Shown one piece after another: positions 28,301 through 37,214 of a stretch of 64,000 nt of DNA (its first letter is position 1; each line of letters starts with the position of its first letter). The notes below the pieces were generated by a model. That model made no database searches. It was given only the letters and a program-made list of their open reading frames with translations, and was not told where the DNA came from. Origin of the DNA: Paenibacillus massiliensis subsp. panacisoli DSM 21345 (GTDB lineage Bacteria > Bacillota > Bacilli > Paenibacillales > Paenibacillaceae); assembly GCF_000426545.1 (NCBI RefSeq), contig NZ_KE384536.1, positions 1 through 64,000 of the forward strand, written 5' to 3'. The position numbers and the translations under genes were made by a program.

Positions 28301-29642
28301 CAGTGATGATACTACTGGCGGCAACAACGGAAACAGCAGCACTGGCGGGGGTGGAGGCGGAACTCCACCAACAATTCCAGCTACAGATACTCCAGCCACT
28401 CCTGCAGATGGAACTACACCGAGTGCACCTAGCATTCAAGGTGTGGTGAAGCAAGGGCAATCAGTTCAGCCTGTACAAGCCTCTGTAGTCGTAAGTAATG
28501 GAATTCAGGCACTGAGCATTACCAATGAAGCACTTCAGGCTGCCCTCAACGAAGCAGACTCCAAACCAGTTGCCATTGTTGTCTCTATTAACACTAGTGA
28601 GGCTCCTACAACCAAACTGATTCTGTCCGCTGACCAGCTTGGCTTGCTCGCCAAGTCAACCGTAGATAGCAGTATTATTTTGAACTTTGGGACATCATCC
28701 CTATCCTTGCCAACGTCGGCACTTAGCTCTGTTCCAGCCGGATCTTCCCTGGAGCTCAACATTGCCGATCAGGACCAGGACCTGGAGATCTTCACCAAAG
28801 GCTTCCCAGGCGCTACGATTATCGGCACACCTGTCAGCTTCGAAGTTAATGTACTGTCAGGCAACCTCAGTACACCATTGAACGTACCGGCTAAAGAACG
28901 CATTCTGCGCTCCTTTACCGTACCTGGACAAATTGAGGGTAACACTGCTGGTGTATTGTATACTAGCGGAAGCAAGGTATCACCGACTCCATCCGTATTC
29001 AACAAGCAGGATGATGGCACAACCGTAGTAGTAGTCAATCGTCCAGGGCTGTCCACTTATGCAGTGGCAACGAGAACTGTGTATTTCGAGGATATCTCCT
29101 CTTCGTTCGCACAATCTCAGATTCAATCGCTTGCACACAAGCTGTTGATTAACGGCACTTCGGAGCAGACCTTCGCGCCAAAAGAGCGTGTAACTCGCGC
29201 CGAGTTCGCAGCCATGCTGACAAGATCTCTGGGCCTACAAGCTGCAAACACTGCTCCATTCACTGATGTTCAAGCAGGTGGCTGGTATGCAGGAGATGTA
29301 GCAGCAGCTTATAATGCTGGTCTGATTACAGGCCGCAATGATGGAAAGTTCGATCCTAATGCACATATTACGCGTCAGGAAATGTCCGTTATGCTGTCAA
29401 AAGCTATGGATCTGCTACAGATCACTCCAGCTGTACAGGGTTCCCCTCGTGGACCTTATGCAGATGCTTCCTCCTTCGGGAACTTTGCTGAGCTCAGCAT
29501 TGATAAAGTAACCCAAGCAGGTATCATGAGTGGAGAGACTGTTAACGGAACTTCCTATTTCCGTCCAGAAGCAGCTACAACGCGTGAAGCAGCAGCGAAA
29601 GTACTGTATGAGCTGCTGCAGCAGGGTGAGCTGATTAACTAA
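25353..29642 (+). CDS. SLH-anchored subtilisin-family protease (S8), very large
   Basis: About 1429 residues. Order: signal peptide (1 to about 34), I9/fervidolysin-like propeptide (about 50-170), S8 catalytic domain with Asp206 (GVIDTGVDYNHPDL), His255 (SHGTHVAGT) and Ser625 (NGTSMASPHVAG), split by an inserted PA domain (about 375-520). An Fn3-like domain, a Gly/Ser/Thr/Pro linker (about 980-1020), an unassigned beta-rich region and three SLH repeats (about 1244-1428) follow. The SLH repeats hold it to secondary cell-wall polymer. The TTG at 25353 gives a classic signal peptide and has GAGGGG upstream; the open frame back to 25203 lacks a ribosome site. The role is extracellular proteolysis at the cell surface, Vpr-like. 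Confidence 0.93.
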   Translation: MKTRTLLHKVTTVSSIFALAASLLAPSASLASPDISQQILSELTNEVLQEPTYISPNLDTSSSKDVRVIVQLSSDPVAVERFSAGSLRAFSTRSAESSIKSEQTSFEELARKQGISLQVNYRYNTVLNGMEVTVAADKIPALAKLPGVKSVHENQTYFTIPVQDPSTVADDTYEVKFDNAPLDLIGAPEAWSKGFTGKGLKVGVIDTGVDYNHPDLKDAYKGGYDSFEQDNDPYEEPPVSIDEDPYGTGFAGTSHGTHVAGTIVGQAKNTTSDIVQKGVAYDADLYAYKVLGRNPATGRSSGSSAQVIDGIERAVKDGMDVINLSLGSDQEKDPNSPDSIAINNAVLSGVVAVIASGNAADSGPYYYSMGSPASAQLAISVGATTIPGRLYTAAGTVSQATYESVDPNGSVTADTYDFYDYQLMGWRTGDDDFASILGTHPIEVVYADLGQVDDYVGKDVTGKIVLLSRGSLAFVDKIEIAKEQGALAAIIFNGNTSPSDPNSADLSDSVAQRDGYINTSLGDSLGFIPTFDMKGREGRAWARSIVENPDKLHFITFDQEYPQIDVPGDRMASFSSRGPNSDDLLGIKPDVSAPGVNIMSTWPKYGKFDPDASYAEAYNRSNGTSMASPHVAGLALLLKQQHPDWTPFDVRAALANTADSLFNESGKLYDAYSQGAGRVNVDHATDTPALLQTVEQLTILDKDLTYRDVINYGSSASFGVLPAGSEAKQIQLQLKNVSSSSVRYQASVELHADVTSDPTNPISTPSPSNLRVELQGVGDGGAISADAGKSQPFFLSVQPVEGAVDGVYEGKVVLESTGRPTLHLPFTVHVGEKAPATGFGLQEMQLSNPIITPNRGGIKATTDVTFRLTAENTDYIELQVYGVNDQLIGIVDNIYTEEGFLEPGDYAFENYGGTYFAVDEAGSPQRDANGNLITRQLTAGTYKLTLIAPQLDANGNFKYNADGLMTYYASKALRVDTSRKSSSSDDTTGGNNGNSSTGGGGGGTPPTIPATDTPATPADGTTPSAPSIQGVVKQGQSVQPVQASVVVSNGIQALSITNEALQAALNEADSKPVAIVVSINTSEAPTTKLILSADQLGLLAKSTVDSSIILNFGTSSLSLPTSALSSVPAGSSLELNIADQDQDLEIFTKGFPGATIIGTPVSFEVNVLSGNLSTPLNVPAKERILRSFTVPGQIEGNTAGVLYTSGSKVSPTPSVFNKQDDGTTVVVVNRPGLSTYAVATRTVYFEDISSSFAQSQIQSLAHKLLINGTSEQTFAPKERVTRAEFAAMLTRSLGLQAANTAPFTDVQAGGWYAGDVAAAYNAGLITGRNDGKFDPNAHITRQEMSVMLSKAMDLLQITPAVQGSPRGPYADASSFGNFAELSIDKVTQAGIMSGETVNGTSYFRPEAATTREAAAKVLYELLQQGELIN

Positions 29643-29682
29643 GGATTTCACCAGCAAAACGACATCATTCATGGTTCACATC

Positions 29683-29766
29683 CTTCGCTGGTATCCAGCG
29701 AAGCTATGGACCTGCATCAAGTGAAGAAGCCTCCGTCCCACGTATGTACTGTGGAACGGAGGCTTC
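29683..29766. terminator. Two hairpins between convergent protease and kinase genes
   Basis: CTTCGCTGG/CCAGCGAAG (29683-29703) is a nine-base stem with a three-base loop. GAAGCCTCCGT/ACGGAGGCTTC (29726-29766) is an eleven-base stem followed by a weak T-rich stretch on either strand. They probably stop transcription from both sides. Confidence 0.7.
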
Positions 29767-29777
29767 TGTATTCAAGG

Positions 29778-31253
29778 CTACATTAAGGGCAGACGCACCG
29801 TAAAAACACTTCCCTCGCCAGGCTCACTTTTCACTCCAATGTGCCCCTGATGTGCATGTACAATGGATTCAGTAATAGACAGCCCCAGTCCTGCACCGCC
29901 AGATCTTCGAGTACGCGAGGTATCCCCACGATAAAAGCGTTCAAAGATTCGATCCAGTTGCTCCTTCTCCATTCCTGGGCCATTATCGCCTACATCAAGC
30001 ACTGCCATTCCCTCCTCCACGCTCAGGCCTACCTTAATGATACCTAGCGACCTATCGGTATGCTGCACCGCATTACTGAACAAGTTAAGCACCACCTGCT
30101 TCATCGCATCCACGTCAATTGGAGCATGTACCTCTGTGGTAATATCGTAGATCACCTTACGTTCCCCAGCAAGCATCTGTAATTGAGGCTTCATGGAAAT
30201 GAGCATATCGTCTAACGAGGTCGGCTTCAATAACATCTCAGGAGCCCGATCCATCTTTGCCAATAGCAATAGATCCTCTACGAGCTTCTTGATTCGCTTG
30301 GATTCGCCATACATACTCTCCAGTGCTACCTGTAGCTGCTGGGGGTTGGAGGCCGCCCCACGGAGCAGCACCTCCAGAAAGCCATGAATCGAGGTAAGCG
30401 GGGTTCGCAGCTCATGGGATGCATCTGCCACAAAGCGCCTCATTTGTAGCTGCGCTTCCTTTTCTGTGGCAAACGAAGCCTCCAACCGTTCCAGCATACC
30501 GTTAAATGATACGGCAAGCCTGTCTATCTCTTGCTGCCCTTGGTCGGTAGCCACACGCTCCGTCAGATTACCGGCATCAATACGCCCCACGGTCTTGACC
30601 ATCTGGGAGAGCGGAATGAGCGTCCGCCGCAGGATTGGTAGCATTAACACCACACCGATAGCAAGCCCTAACAACGATAAAGAAAGGAACGTCAATTGTT
30701 GGCGCATTAGGAGTGCCTTGAGCGGAGCTGTTGAGGTACCCATCTGCAGTAGCTCACCTGATGAGCCCTTTGGGCCTGGTGCACGGACCACGACCAGCTG
30801 CTCATTCCCCTGATGATCCTCCACCAGATAATAATCGCTCATTCGTCGCCGTGATTCGGCATTTGCACGCAGCTTATCATAAATATCCTCCGATAGTCTG
30901 GGAGCGGATAGCCCATCCTCACGCGAGATATCCCGCAAGGTTCCATCCTTCTGGATAATCGCCAGTGTCATATCCGAGAAAAAAAGATACCGATCGGGCG
31001 GTCCCTGCGGTGGAATTCCTTCCCGTCCACTCGACTTGGCCTCTCGGGTCAACAGATCCACGGGCATAGAGCGCAGCTGCGCTTCCATGACTTCAGCACG
31101 GTTACGATAGACGAAATCCTTCATGAATACATACTGCAAAAATCCTATTAGCACAAGCAGCACAGCCACGATCAGTAACGTTCGTGTAAGCAACTGAGCG
31201 CGAAGTGAGTTCATATTCATCCAGTCTCTCCACCGCTCCTTGTTCCACCTCAT
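29778..31253 (-). CDS. Membrane sensor histidine kinase
   Basis: A 491-residue kinase. A first membrane helix (about 20-42), an extracellular sensor of about 150 residues, a second helix (about 190-210), a HAMP domain (about 212-265), a HisKA domain with ADASHELRTPL (phospho-acceptor His280), and a HATPase domain with NLFSNAVQH, DNGPGM and GGAGLGLSI follow in order. It overlaps the response-regulator gene by four bases. The signal is unknown. Because the glycosylation cassette and the surface protease flank it, envelope monitoring is a reasonable guess. Confidence 0.94.
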   Translation of the reverse strand: MRWNKERWRDWMNMNSLRAQLLTRTLLIVAVLLVLIGFLQYVFMKDFVYRNRAEVMEAQLRSMPVDLLTREAKSSGREGIPPQGPPDRYLFFSDMTLAIIQKDGTLRDISREDGLSAPRLSEDIYDKLRANAESRRRMSDYYLVEDHQGNEQLVVVRAPGPKGSSGELLQMGTSTAPLKALLMRQQLTFLSLSLLGLAIGVVLMLPILRRTLIPLSQMVKTVGRIDAGNLTERVATDQGQQEIDRLAVSFNGMLERLEASFATEKEAQLQMRRFVADASHELRTPLTSIHGFLEVLLRGAASNPQQLQVALESMYGESKRIKKLVEDLLLLAKMDRAPEMLLKPTSLDDMLISMKPQLQMLAGERKVIYDITTEVHAPIDVDAMKQVVLNLFSNAVQHTDRSLGIIKVGLSVEEGMAVLDVGDNGPGMEKEQLDRIFERFYRGDTSRTRRSGGAGLGLSITESIVHAHQGHIGVKSEPGEGSVFTVRLPLM

Positions 31254-31936
31254 GGCAGATCGATCCGGTAGCCCACCCCACGCAGCGTGCGAATGAGCTT
31301 ATGTTCCTTATCCTGAAGCTTATCGCGCAGGGAGCGAATATACACCTCGACAATATTGTCCTCTCCGCCAAAATCATAGCCCCACACTCGGTCCAGAATA
31401 CGCGCCTTGCTGAGTACTAGACCATGATTGAGCACCATAAATTTCAGAAGCTCATATTCGGTAGGTGACAGCTCCAGCACCCGATCAGCATGTTTAATTT
31501 CCTTGCGACGATCATCTACACGGAACGGCCCATAGGTCACTTCTCCAAGCAGATCAGGGAATTGATTGCGGAGCCTTGCTCTGATCCGGGCTAGCAGTTC
31601 TTCGAAATTAAAGGGCTTGGCCAAATAATCATCAGCACCCAGCTTAAGCCCCTTGACCCGATCATCCACCTCATCCTTCGCCGTCAGCATAATTACTGCA
31701 ATGTTATCCCCTGTCTCCTTCAGGCTACGGCACAACTCAAACCCGTTCATCTCTGGCATCATGACATCGAGAATGGCTACATGCGGTCGATATTCCCGTG
31801 CCAGTTCCAGCCCTTCACTTCCATTAGAAGCTGTCCTCACCTCATAGCCTTCATTTATCAGGCCGAATTCCAGAAATTGCAGAATATGTGGCTCATCATC
31901 TACAAGCAATATCTTGATTCCATTCATGGTAGTCAT
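31250..31936 (-). CDS. OmpR-family response regulator
   Basis: A 228-residue regulator: receiver domain (about 5-120) with phospho-acceptor Asp57 in LDVMMP and Lys in LAKPF, then a winged-helix DNA-binding domain (about 130-228) ending RGVGYRIDLP. The start at 31936 is supported by an AGAGGA site; a second in-frame ATG lies three codons later. It is the cognate partner of the histidine kinase downstream. OmpR-type proteins bind direct repeats about ten bases apart; such repeats lie in the divergent promoter region at 32138-32157. Confidence 0.94.
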   Translation of the reverse strand: MTTMNGIKILLVDDEPHILQFLEFGLINEGYEVRTASNGSEGLELAREYRPHVAILDVMMPEMNGFELCRSLKETGDNIAVIMLTAKDEVDDRVKGLKLGADDYLAKPFNFEELLARIRARLRNQFPDLLGEVTYGPFRVDDRRKEIKHADRVLELSPTEYELLKFMVLNHGLVLSKARILDRVWGYDFGGEDNIVEVYIRSLRDKLQDKEHKLIRTLRGVGYRIDLP

Positions 31937-32099
31937 ACGTGCGACATCCTCTCTATACCTCAAATCCTCAGCTAGTCCATGGCACACTGCTGAAGCCATT
32001 GTGTTGCTACAGCATCCACTTCCAATGGCTGCATTTAGCCATTCCCTCTACAATTTAATATTTCCATTATGACGCAACTCGGCTGAGGATGGCACTGAA

Positions 32100-32157
32100 T
32101 TTTCACTGAAAAAATGATGGTCGTCGCATCACCAGACATTTCAGCTAATTTTCAGCG
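32100..32157. promoter_or_regulatory. Candidate response-regulator binding sites in a divergent promoter
   Basis: TTTTCA-C-TGAAAA is a perfect inverted repeat at 32100-32112. Two ten-base direct repeats, ATTTCAGCTA and ATTTTCAGCG, occupy 32138-32157, the geometry OmpR-type regulators use. A near copy of the second element occurs at 46743-46762. Confidence 0.5.
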
Positions 32158-32230
32158 CAGCCTCATGAGTACTTCAGGTATTCGGTCCACTATATAAATA
32201 AATTCATACAAGAATCGGGAGTGAACGGAT

Positions 32231-34483
32231 ATGTGGCGCAGGCTTACAACATTATTGAACAAAATAGACATCCCACTGCTGTGCATCCTGCTATTCTCAG
32301 CCTTCCTTAGTGGTTATAACATCTGGCGGGATCACTACGTGAACACATATTACACGACAGCGGTCGCAAGTATGCTCCAGAGCTGGCACAACTTCTTCTT
32401 CGTGTCACTTGACTCAGCTGGTTCGGTCTCCATCGACAAGCCTCCTGTTACGTTCTGGGTGCAGGCAGCTAGCGCCTATCTATTTGGCTTGCATGGCTGG
32501 AGCGTCATCCTTCCACAAGTCCTGGCTCAGATCGGCTCTGTACTCTTGCTATACGCGTTGCTAAAGCCTACGTTTGGCCTAACGGCAGCACGGCTAAGCG
32601 CATTCGCTATGGCATGCACTCCCGTAGCTGTATCCGTAAGTCGGACGAACAATATCGACAGCATGCTGGTCTTCACCTTGCTTCTGGCAGCATGGCTTCT
32701 ATTTCGTGGCATTCGCCGCAGCTCCAGCAGCTCTATCATCGCTTCCTTTGCCTTAATCGGTGTCGGCTTCAATATGAAGATGCTGCAAGCTTACATGGTT
32801 ATTCCTGCCTTCATCCTCTTCTATATTCTCGCGGCGAGTGTACCTTGGAAGCGAAAAGTAGCTACTCTTGCTGGGAGCGCCGCAGCCCTGTTGATCCTCT
32901 CCCTCTCCTGGCCGCTAGCAGTGGATTCCACTCCGGCTGATCAGCGACCTTACGTAGGGAGCAGCGGGACGAATTCCGTCATGAATCTGGCCTTTGGCTA
33001 TAATGGCATTGCTCGTCTTACGGGAGATCGTGGGCAAGGGGACACAGAGCAGAGCGATGGTAGAGAGAATACACGTCCTGCTAATCTCTCGAATCAGACG
33101 AACTACAACAATCAAGGCAAGCGCGTGATGGCAAAAGATCAGATCAACGGTAATGGTGGCGCCCAAGCGAGTCATGGTCCTGGCGCTGGAAGTGCAACCG
33201 GTGGAGGGCCTGGCACAGGAGGTCCAACTGGTGAAGGCCCAACTAGCGGAGGTCCTGGTGGTGACAGGCTGAATAGTGGCGGGATGTTCGGAACAGGGAC
33301 CCCTGGCCCACTCCGTCTGTTCCAGAGCGAGCTGTCCGGTCAAGCGAGCTGGCTAATTCCATTCGCTGTGCTCGCAGCGATTAGCATTCTTGCTCGTCGC
33401 CGCATACGGAGCTGGTCACTCCAGCAGAAAGAGGTCCTATTCTGGCTGTCCTGGCTCATACCGATTGCGGGATTCTTCAGCATTGCAGGATTCTTCCATC
33501 ATTACTATCTCATCATGCTCGCACCTCCAATCGCTGCGCTGCTCGGGGCAGGCTGGGTGAGCATGTGGACACAATATCGCTCCAGAGAGAACAATTGGAC
33601 AGCTTGGCTATTGCCAGCATCCATACTCCTTACAGGCGTGTTCGCTTGGTATATCATGAAGGGCTACACCGAGAGCATCGGTAGCTTCTGGCCCCATACC
33701 GCTTGGGTCACAGGTGTGATAGGCGCAACCCTGCTTCTATGGATTCGAGCTACTGGCGGCACCGATGGACAACACGCTACCTCGGACCGTCGCTATATGA
33801 TTTGGGGCAGACGACTAGCTGTCATAACTGGCTTGATGGCCCTCTTCATCGGGCCTATATACTGGGCGACTACTCCCATTACTTATGGGCAGAATAGCAT
33901 GACTCCGCAAGCAGGTCCAAGTCAATTAGGTGATCGCGGAGGAAGGGGCGGTCCTGACGGTGAGCGGGGTGACGGAATCCAGTCGGCCATGAACCGAACT
34001 ACACCCCCCGGGATGCTTAGTTCCTCAGCAGATGCAAGTGATGAAGCAGCTAGTGCAGATGAAGCACCTGGTACGATGACCAGATTCCCGGGAGCAGCCA
34101 GCCTCCCGACAAGGGGATTGGGTATGGGTGGTACACCACAGGCAGATGAGAAGCTGCTTCAATATCTTCGCCAGCATAATACGGACGAGACTTACTTATT
34201 AGCAACCCTGAACTATACAGCTGCTGCCCCTTATCTGATTGATTACGGGGAGAAGATCATCATTTTACACGGCTTTGTGCAATCTGATCCTGTATATGAT
34301 ACCGATAAGCTGCAGGCGCTCGTGGAGAGCGGTCAGGTAAAATACTTTCTCGTGACGAGCGGCATGGGCAGTGATCGCTCTGAGCTCGTCAACTGGATCA
34401 AGGAGCATGGCCGAGAAATCCCTGCGGCCGAGTGGCAATCGACAGCGTCTGCCTCTGCTCAGCTGTACGAAGTATCCTGGTAA
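32231..34483 (+). CDS. GT39-type membrane glycosyltransferase (YkcB/ArnT-like)
   Basis: A 750-residue polytopic protein of the dolichyl-phosphate-mannose protein mannosyltransferase superfamily. The N-terminal part shows the first extracytoplasmic loop typical of the family (NIWRDHYVNTYYTTAV) and SIDKPPVTFWVQ. About eleven to thirteen membrane helices are expected. Two long Gly/Pro/Asp-rich hydrophilic stretches (about 262-355 and 560-640) interrupt or follow them. A soluble domain follows, ending with LYEVSW. It probably moves a sugar from a polyprenyl-phosphate donor, made by the next gene, to a surface polymer or protein outside the membrane. It starts the cassette and diverges from the two-component genes. 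Confidence 0.88.
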   Translation: MWRRLTTLLNKIDIPLLCILLFSAFLSGYNIWRDHYVNTYYTTAVASMLQSWHNFFFVSLDSAGSVSIDKPPVTFWVQAASAYLFGLHGWSVILPQVLAQIGSVLLLYALLKPTFGLTAARLSAFAMACTPVAVSVSRTNNIDSMLVFTLLLAAWLLFRGIRRSSSSSIIASFALIGVGFNMKMLQAYMVIPAFILFYILAASVPWKRKVATLAGSAAALLILSLSWPLAVDSTPADQRPYVGSSGTNSVMNLAFGYNGIARLTGDRGQGDTEQSDGRENTRPANLSNQTNYNNQGKRVMAKDQINGNGGAQASHGPGAGSATGGGPGTGGPTGEGPTSGGPGGDRLNSGGMFGTGTPGPLRLFQSELSGQASWLIPFAVLAAISILARRRIRSWSLQQKEVLFWLSWLIPIAGFFSIAGFFHHYYLIMLAPPIAALLGAGWVSMWTQYRSRENNWTAWLLPASILLTGVFAWYIMKGYTESIGSFWPHTAWVTGVIGATLLLWIRATGGTDGQHATSDRRYMIWGRRLAVITGLMALFIGPIYWATTPITYGQNSMTPQAGPSQLGDRGGRGGPDGERGDGIQSAMNRTTPPGMLSSSADASDEAASADEAPGTMTRFPGAASLPTRGLGMGGTPQADEKLLQYLRQHNTDETYLLATLNYTAAAPYLIDYGEKIIILHGFVQSDPVYDTDKLQALVESGQVKYFLVTSGMGSDRSELVNWIKEHGREIPAAEWQSTASASAQLYEVSW

Positions 34484-34496
34484 GGAGGACACGACA

Positions 34497-35624
34497 ATGA
34501 CCCACACCAAGCAACTGACAACCATCCGTTATTCGGTAATAGTGCCAATGTATAATGAAGAAGCTGTCATTCAGGAAACCTATCGCAGAATAAAACACGT
34601 CATGCGGGAGCTAGGCGAGCCTTACGAGCTGATCTTTGTAAATGATGGCAGCAGCGATCGTAGCGCAGATATGATCAAGGATTATAGCTCCACAGATGAG
34701 TCCGTTATCCTGGTTGATTTGTCCCGTAATTTCGGTCATCAGCTAGCCATTACCGCAGGAATGGATTATGCCATAGGTGATGCGGTCATTATTCTGGATG
34801 CAGATCTACAGGACCCACCTGAGCTAATCCCGGACATGGTCGCCAGATGGCAGGGAGGCTATGAGGTCGTCTATGCCCAGCGCATCAAGCGTCACGGCGA
34901 ATCCTGGTTCAAAAAGCAGTCCGCGCGGGTATTCTATCGGCTCCTGCGCGCATCTACAGACATCTCAATCCCCGTCGACACAGGCGACTTCCGGTTAATG
35001 GACCGTAGGGTCGTGGATGAACTGAAGCGCCTGCCCGAGAACAATCGCTTCGTGCGAGGTCTGGTTAGTTGGGTAGGCTTTCGCCAGATTGCTGTGGAAT
35101 ATGAGCGGGATGAGCGATTTGCGGGGGAGACGAAATATCCGCTAAAACGGATGCTCAAGTTGTGTCTGGACGGCATGACTTCCTTCTCTTACAAGCCGCT
35201 GAAGCTGGCTGGATACCTCGGTGCTCTTCTCTCCCTCTCTGGCTTTCTGTATTTGATCTATGTACTGTGTGTTCGTCTGTTCACGGATAATGCCGTTAGA
35301 GGCTGGTCTTCACTAATCAGCCTGCAGCTGATATTTGACGGCATGATTCTCGTCATCCTGGGGATTATCGGGGAATACGTAGGGCGGATCTATGATGAGA
35401 CCAAGGCGCGTCCGCTCTACATTGTCCGGGAATGTGTCAGGCTCGAACGTGGTCAACAGCTCCAATCTTCTGAGCAAGCTACCGATGTCCAACACAATGA
35501 AGATACTTATGATGCTAACGGTCCAACGGGTCCAACAGTGAGACCTACAGCAAGCCCCGCGACAGCAAAGATGGTGTATACGCACGGAAGTCTGGATTCA
35601 TCACGTCCGAGAAGAGGAGCTTGA
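34497..35624 (+). CDS. GT2 polyprenyl-phosphate glycosyltransferase (YkcC/DPM1-like)
   Basis: A 375-residue GT-A enzyme: SVIVPMYNEEAV, VNDGSSDRS and the DADLQDPPE metal and sugar motif are visible, then DTGDFRLMD. Two C-terminal membrane helices (about 230-290) anchor it, followed by a low-complexity hydrophilic tail (about 330-375, rich in Thr, Pro and Ala). It transfers a sugar from a nucleotide donor to undecaprenyl phosphate on the cytoplasmic side. The ATG at 34497 has AAGGAGG and lies 13 bases after the GT39 gene. It pairs with that enzyme and the GtrA protein downstream. Confidence 0.92.
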   Translation: MTHTKQLTTIRYSVIVPMYNEEAVIQETYRRIKHVMRELGEPYELIFVNDGSSDRSADMIKDYSSTDESVILVDLSRNFGHQLAITAGMDYAIGDAVIILDADLQDPPELIPDMVARWQGGYEVVYAQRIKRHGESWFKKQSARVFYRLLRASTDISIPVDTGDFRLMDRRVVDELKRLPENNRFVRGLVSWVGFRQIAVEYERDERFAGETKYPLKRMLKLCLDGMTSFSYKPLKLAGYLGALLSLSGFLYLIYVLCVRLFTDNAVRGWSSLISLQLIFDGMILVILGIIGEYVGRIYDETKARPLYIVRECVRLERGQQLQSSEQATDVQHNEDTYDANGPTGPTVRPTASPATAKMVYTHGSLDSSRPRRGA

Positions 35625-35628
35625 ACGA

Positions 35629-36090
35629 ATGAAGCGAATAAGGTCAACTGAACCGACACCACGGCAGACACGCGACCGCATTCTGCAAGTCCGCCTTACT
35701 TCCTTTTTTCGCTTCGCAATTGTAGGCGTATTGAACACGGCGATAGATTTCACTATTTTCCTATGGTTATCGTGGGTAGGGGTATCCATTGTGCCTGCCC
35801 AGGCTCTGTCCTATTCTGCAGGAACACTTAACAGCTATGTATTGAATCGAAATTGGACGTTCCGTGAGCGGAATCTCTCTGGTACATGGAAGTCCTTCGT
35901 CTCCTTCATCGTGCTCAACCTGATTACACTAGGCTGCACTGCGATGCTACTTAGTCTACTGGATCAGCTCACCGACTGGACATTGCCAATCTGCAAGCTG
36001 CTCGCTACATTTGCCGGTCTCATGATCAACTACACAGGGAGCCGGCTATGGGTCTTCGTTCCACGAAGTGCAGAGACAGAACAGACTTAG
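35629..36090 (+). CDS. GtrA family membrane protein
   Basis: A 153-residue protein with four membrane helices and the GtrA signature: FAIVGVLNTAIDFTIF in the first helix, SYVLNRNWTFRE after the second and a short basic tail. GtrA proteins are thought to help flip polyprenyl-linked sugars or assist glycosylation of surface polymers. It starts four bases after the GT2 gene with a GAGGAG site, completing a three-gene cassette. Confidence 0.92.
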   Translation: MKRIRSTEPTPRQTRDRILQVRLTSFFRFAIVGVLNTAIDFTIFLWLSWVGVSIVPAQALSYSAGTLNSYVLNRNWTFRERNLSGTWKSFVSFIVLNLITLGCTAMLLSLLDQLTDWTLPICKLLATFAGLMINYTGSRLWVFVPRSAETEQT

Positions 36091-36242
36091 AGGGGCGTTG
36101 TAAACAAAAGAAGAGTTGGAACTTTTTGCCGGATGTCTCCTGGACGTGTACAATAAGTGTTGAACGATACTAACGCTCACCATCTAACAGTCTGTTACGG
36201 GAGCATGTATCGGTTCAATATGCAGAACAAGGGGGAGACAGC

Positions 36243-37064
36243 TTGATTCCCGAAGGAAATTTGCTGAGCAACATTGACCGTTTCACCGGATTCGCCGATG
36301 GCTATGATCGCAATCGTCCGCAGGCGCCTCAATTTGTCACTCGCATTCTTAGAGACTATCTGGGACACCGACCTGCACGAGTAGCTGATGTCGGCTGCGG
36401 CACCGGTTTGTCTACTTTTATATGGAAGGATGCTGCAGATCAGATCATCGGGGTTGAGCCCAGCCCGGATATGCTTACCTTAGCCAAGCACAAGCTGGCA
36501 TTGTATACAGATGCCCCGCACATCAGCTTTGAACAGGGCTATTCCAATACCCTACCACTACCCTCATCCTCCGTGGATATCATCACATGCTCGCAGTCCT
36601 TCCACTGGATGGAGCCGACAAGCACGCTGAAGGAAGCAGGACGTGTGCTTCGTGACGGCGGAATATTTGCAGCCTATGACTGTGAATGGCCTCCTTGTGC
36701 GAATTGGCACATTGAGACAGCCTATATGGACATCCTGGACCACGCCAGTGATATTATTCATCGACTCGCAGATCCCGAGAAGCGTCCGCTTAAGCTGGAT
36801 AAGTCTGCTCATCTGCGACGTCTGGAGGAGAGCCATGTCTTCCGTTACACCCGAGAAATAGGCTTCCATCACACCGAGATTGCCGATGCAGATCGTTATA
36901 TCGGACTGGTGCTAAGTCAAGGTGGTGTCCAGACGGTATTCAAGCTGGGTTCGAAGGAGCTCGATCAGAAGCTGATTCGTTTTGCAGCACTGGTACAAGA
37001 CTACTTCCAAGGTCGGACGCTAGAAGTGGTATTCAGCTACCGGATGCGCCTGGGGATGAAGTAA
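36243..37064 (+). CDS. Class I SAM-dependent methyltransferase
   Basis: A 273-residue enzyme with the SAM-binding motif VADVGCGTGLSTF (about 43-55), GVEPSPDML and a conserved SQSFHWMEP segment typical of the Methyltransf_11 group related to trans-aconitate and UbiE-like enzymes. The substrate is unknown. The start is TTG at 36243, following GGGGGAG; no ATG fits better. It lies 152 bases after gtrA and may have its own promoter. Confidence 0.88.
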   Translation: MIPEGNLLSNIDRFTGFADGYDRNRPQAPQFVTRILRDYLGHRPARVADVGCGTGLSTFIWKDAADQIIGVEPSPDMLTLAKHKLALYTDAPHISFEQGYSNTLPLPSSSVDIITCSQSFHWMEPTSTLKEAGRVLRDGGIFAAYDCEWPPCANWHIETAYMDILDHASDIIHRLADPEKRPLKLDKSAHLRRLEESHVFRYTREIGFHHTEIADADRYIGLVLSQGGVQTVFKLGSKELDQKLIRFAALVQDYFQGRTLEVVFSYRMRLGMK

Positions 37065-37214
37065 ATCTGCCCCTCAGGCGCGTGTGCCTGCTCCAGTATG
37101 GATTTTTTTAAAAAAAGATATCCTCACACTCACAGCTTAGTTGCTAAACGTAATTCAGTATAGTTCATATGCGATCCAGACGCGTGCATCAGCGATGTAC
37201 CTAGCTCAAAGCAT

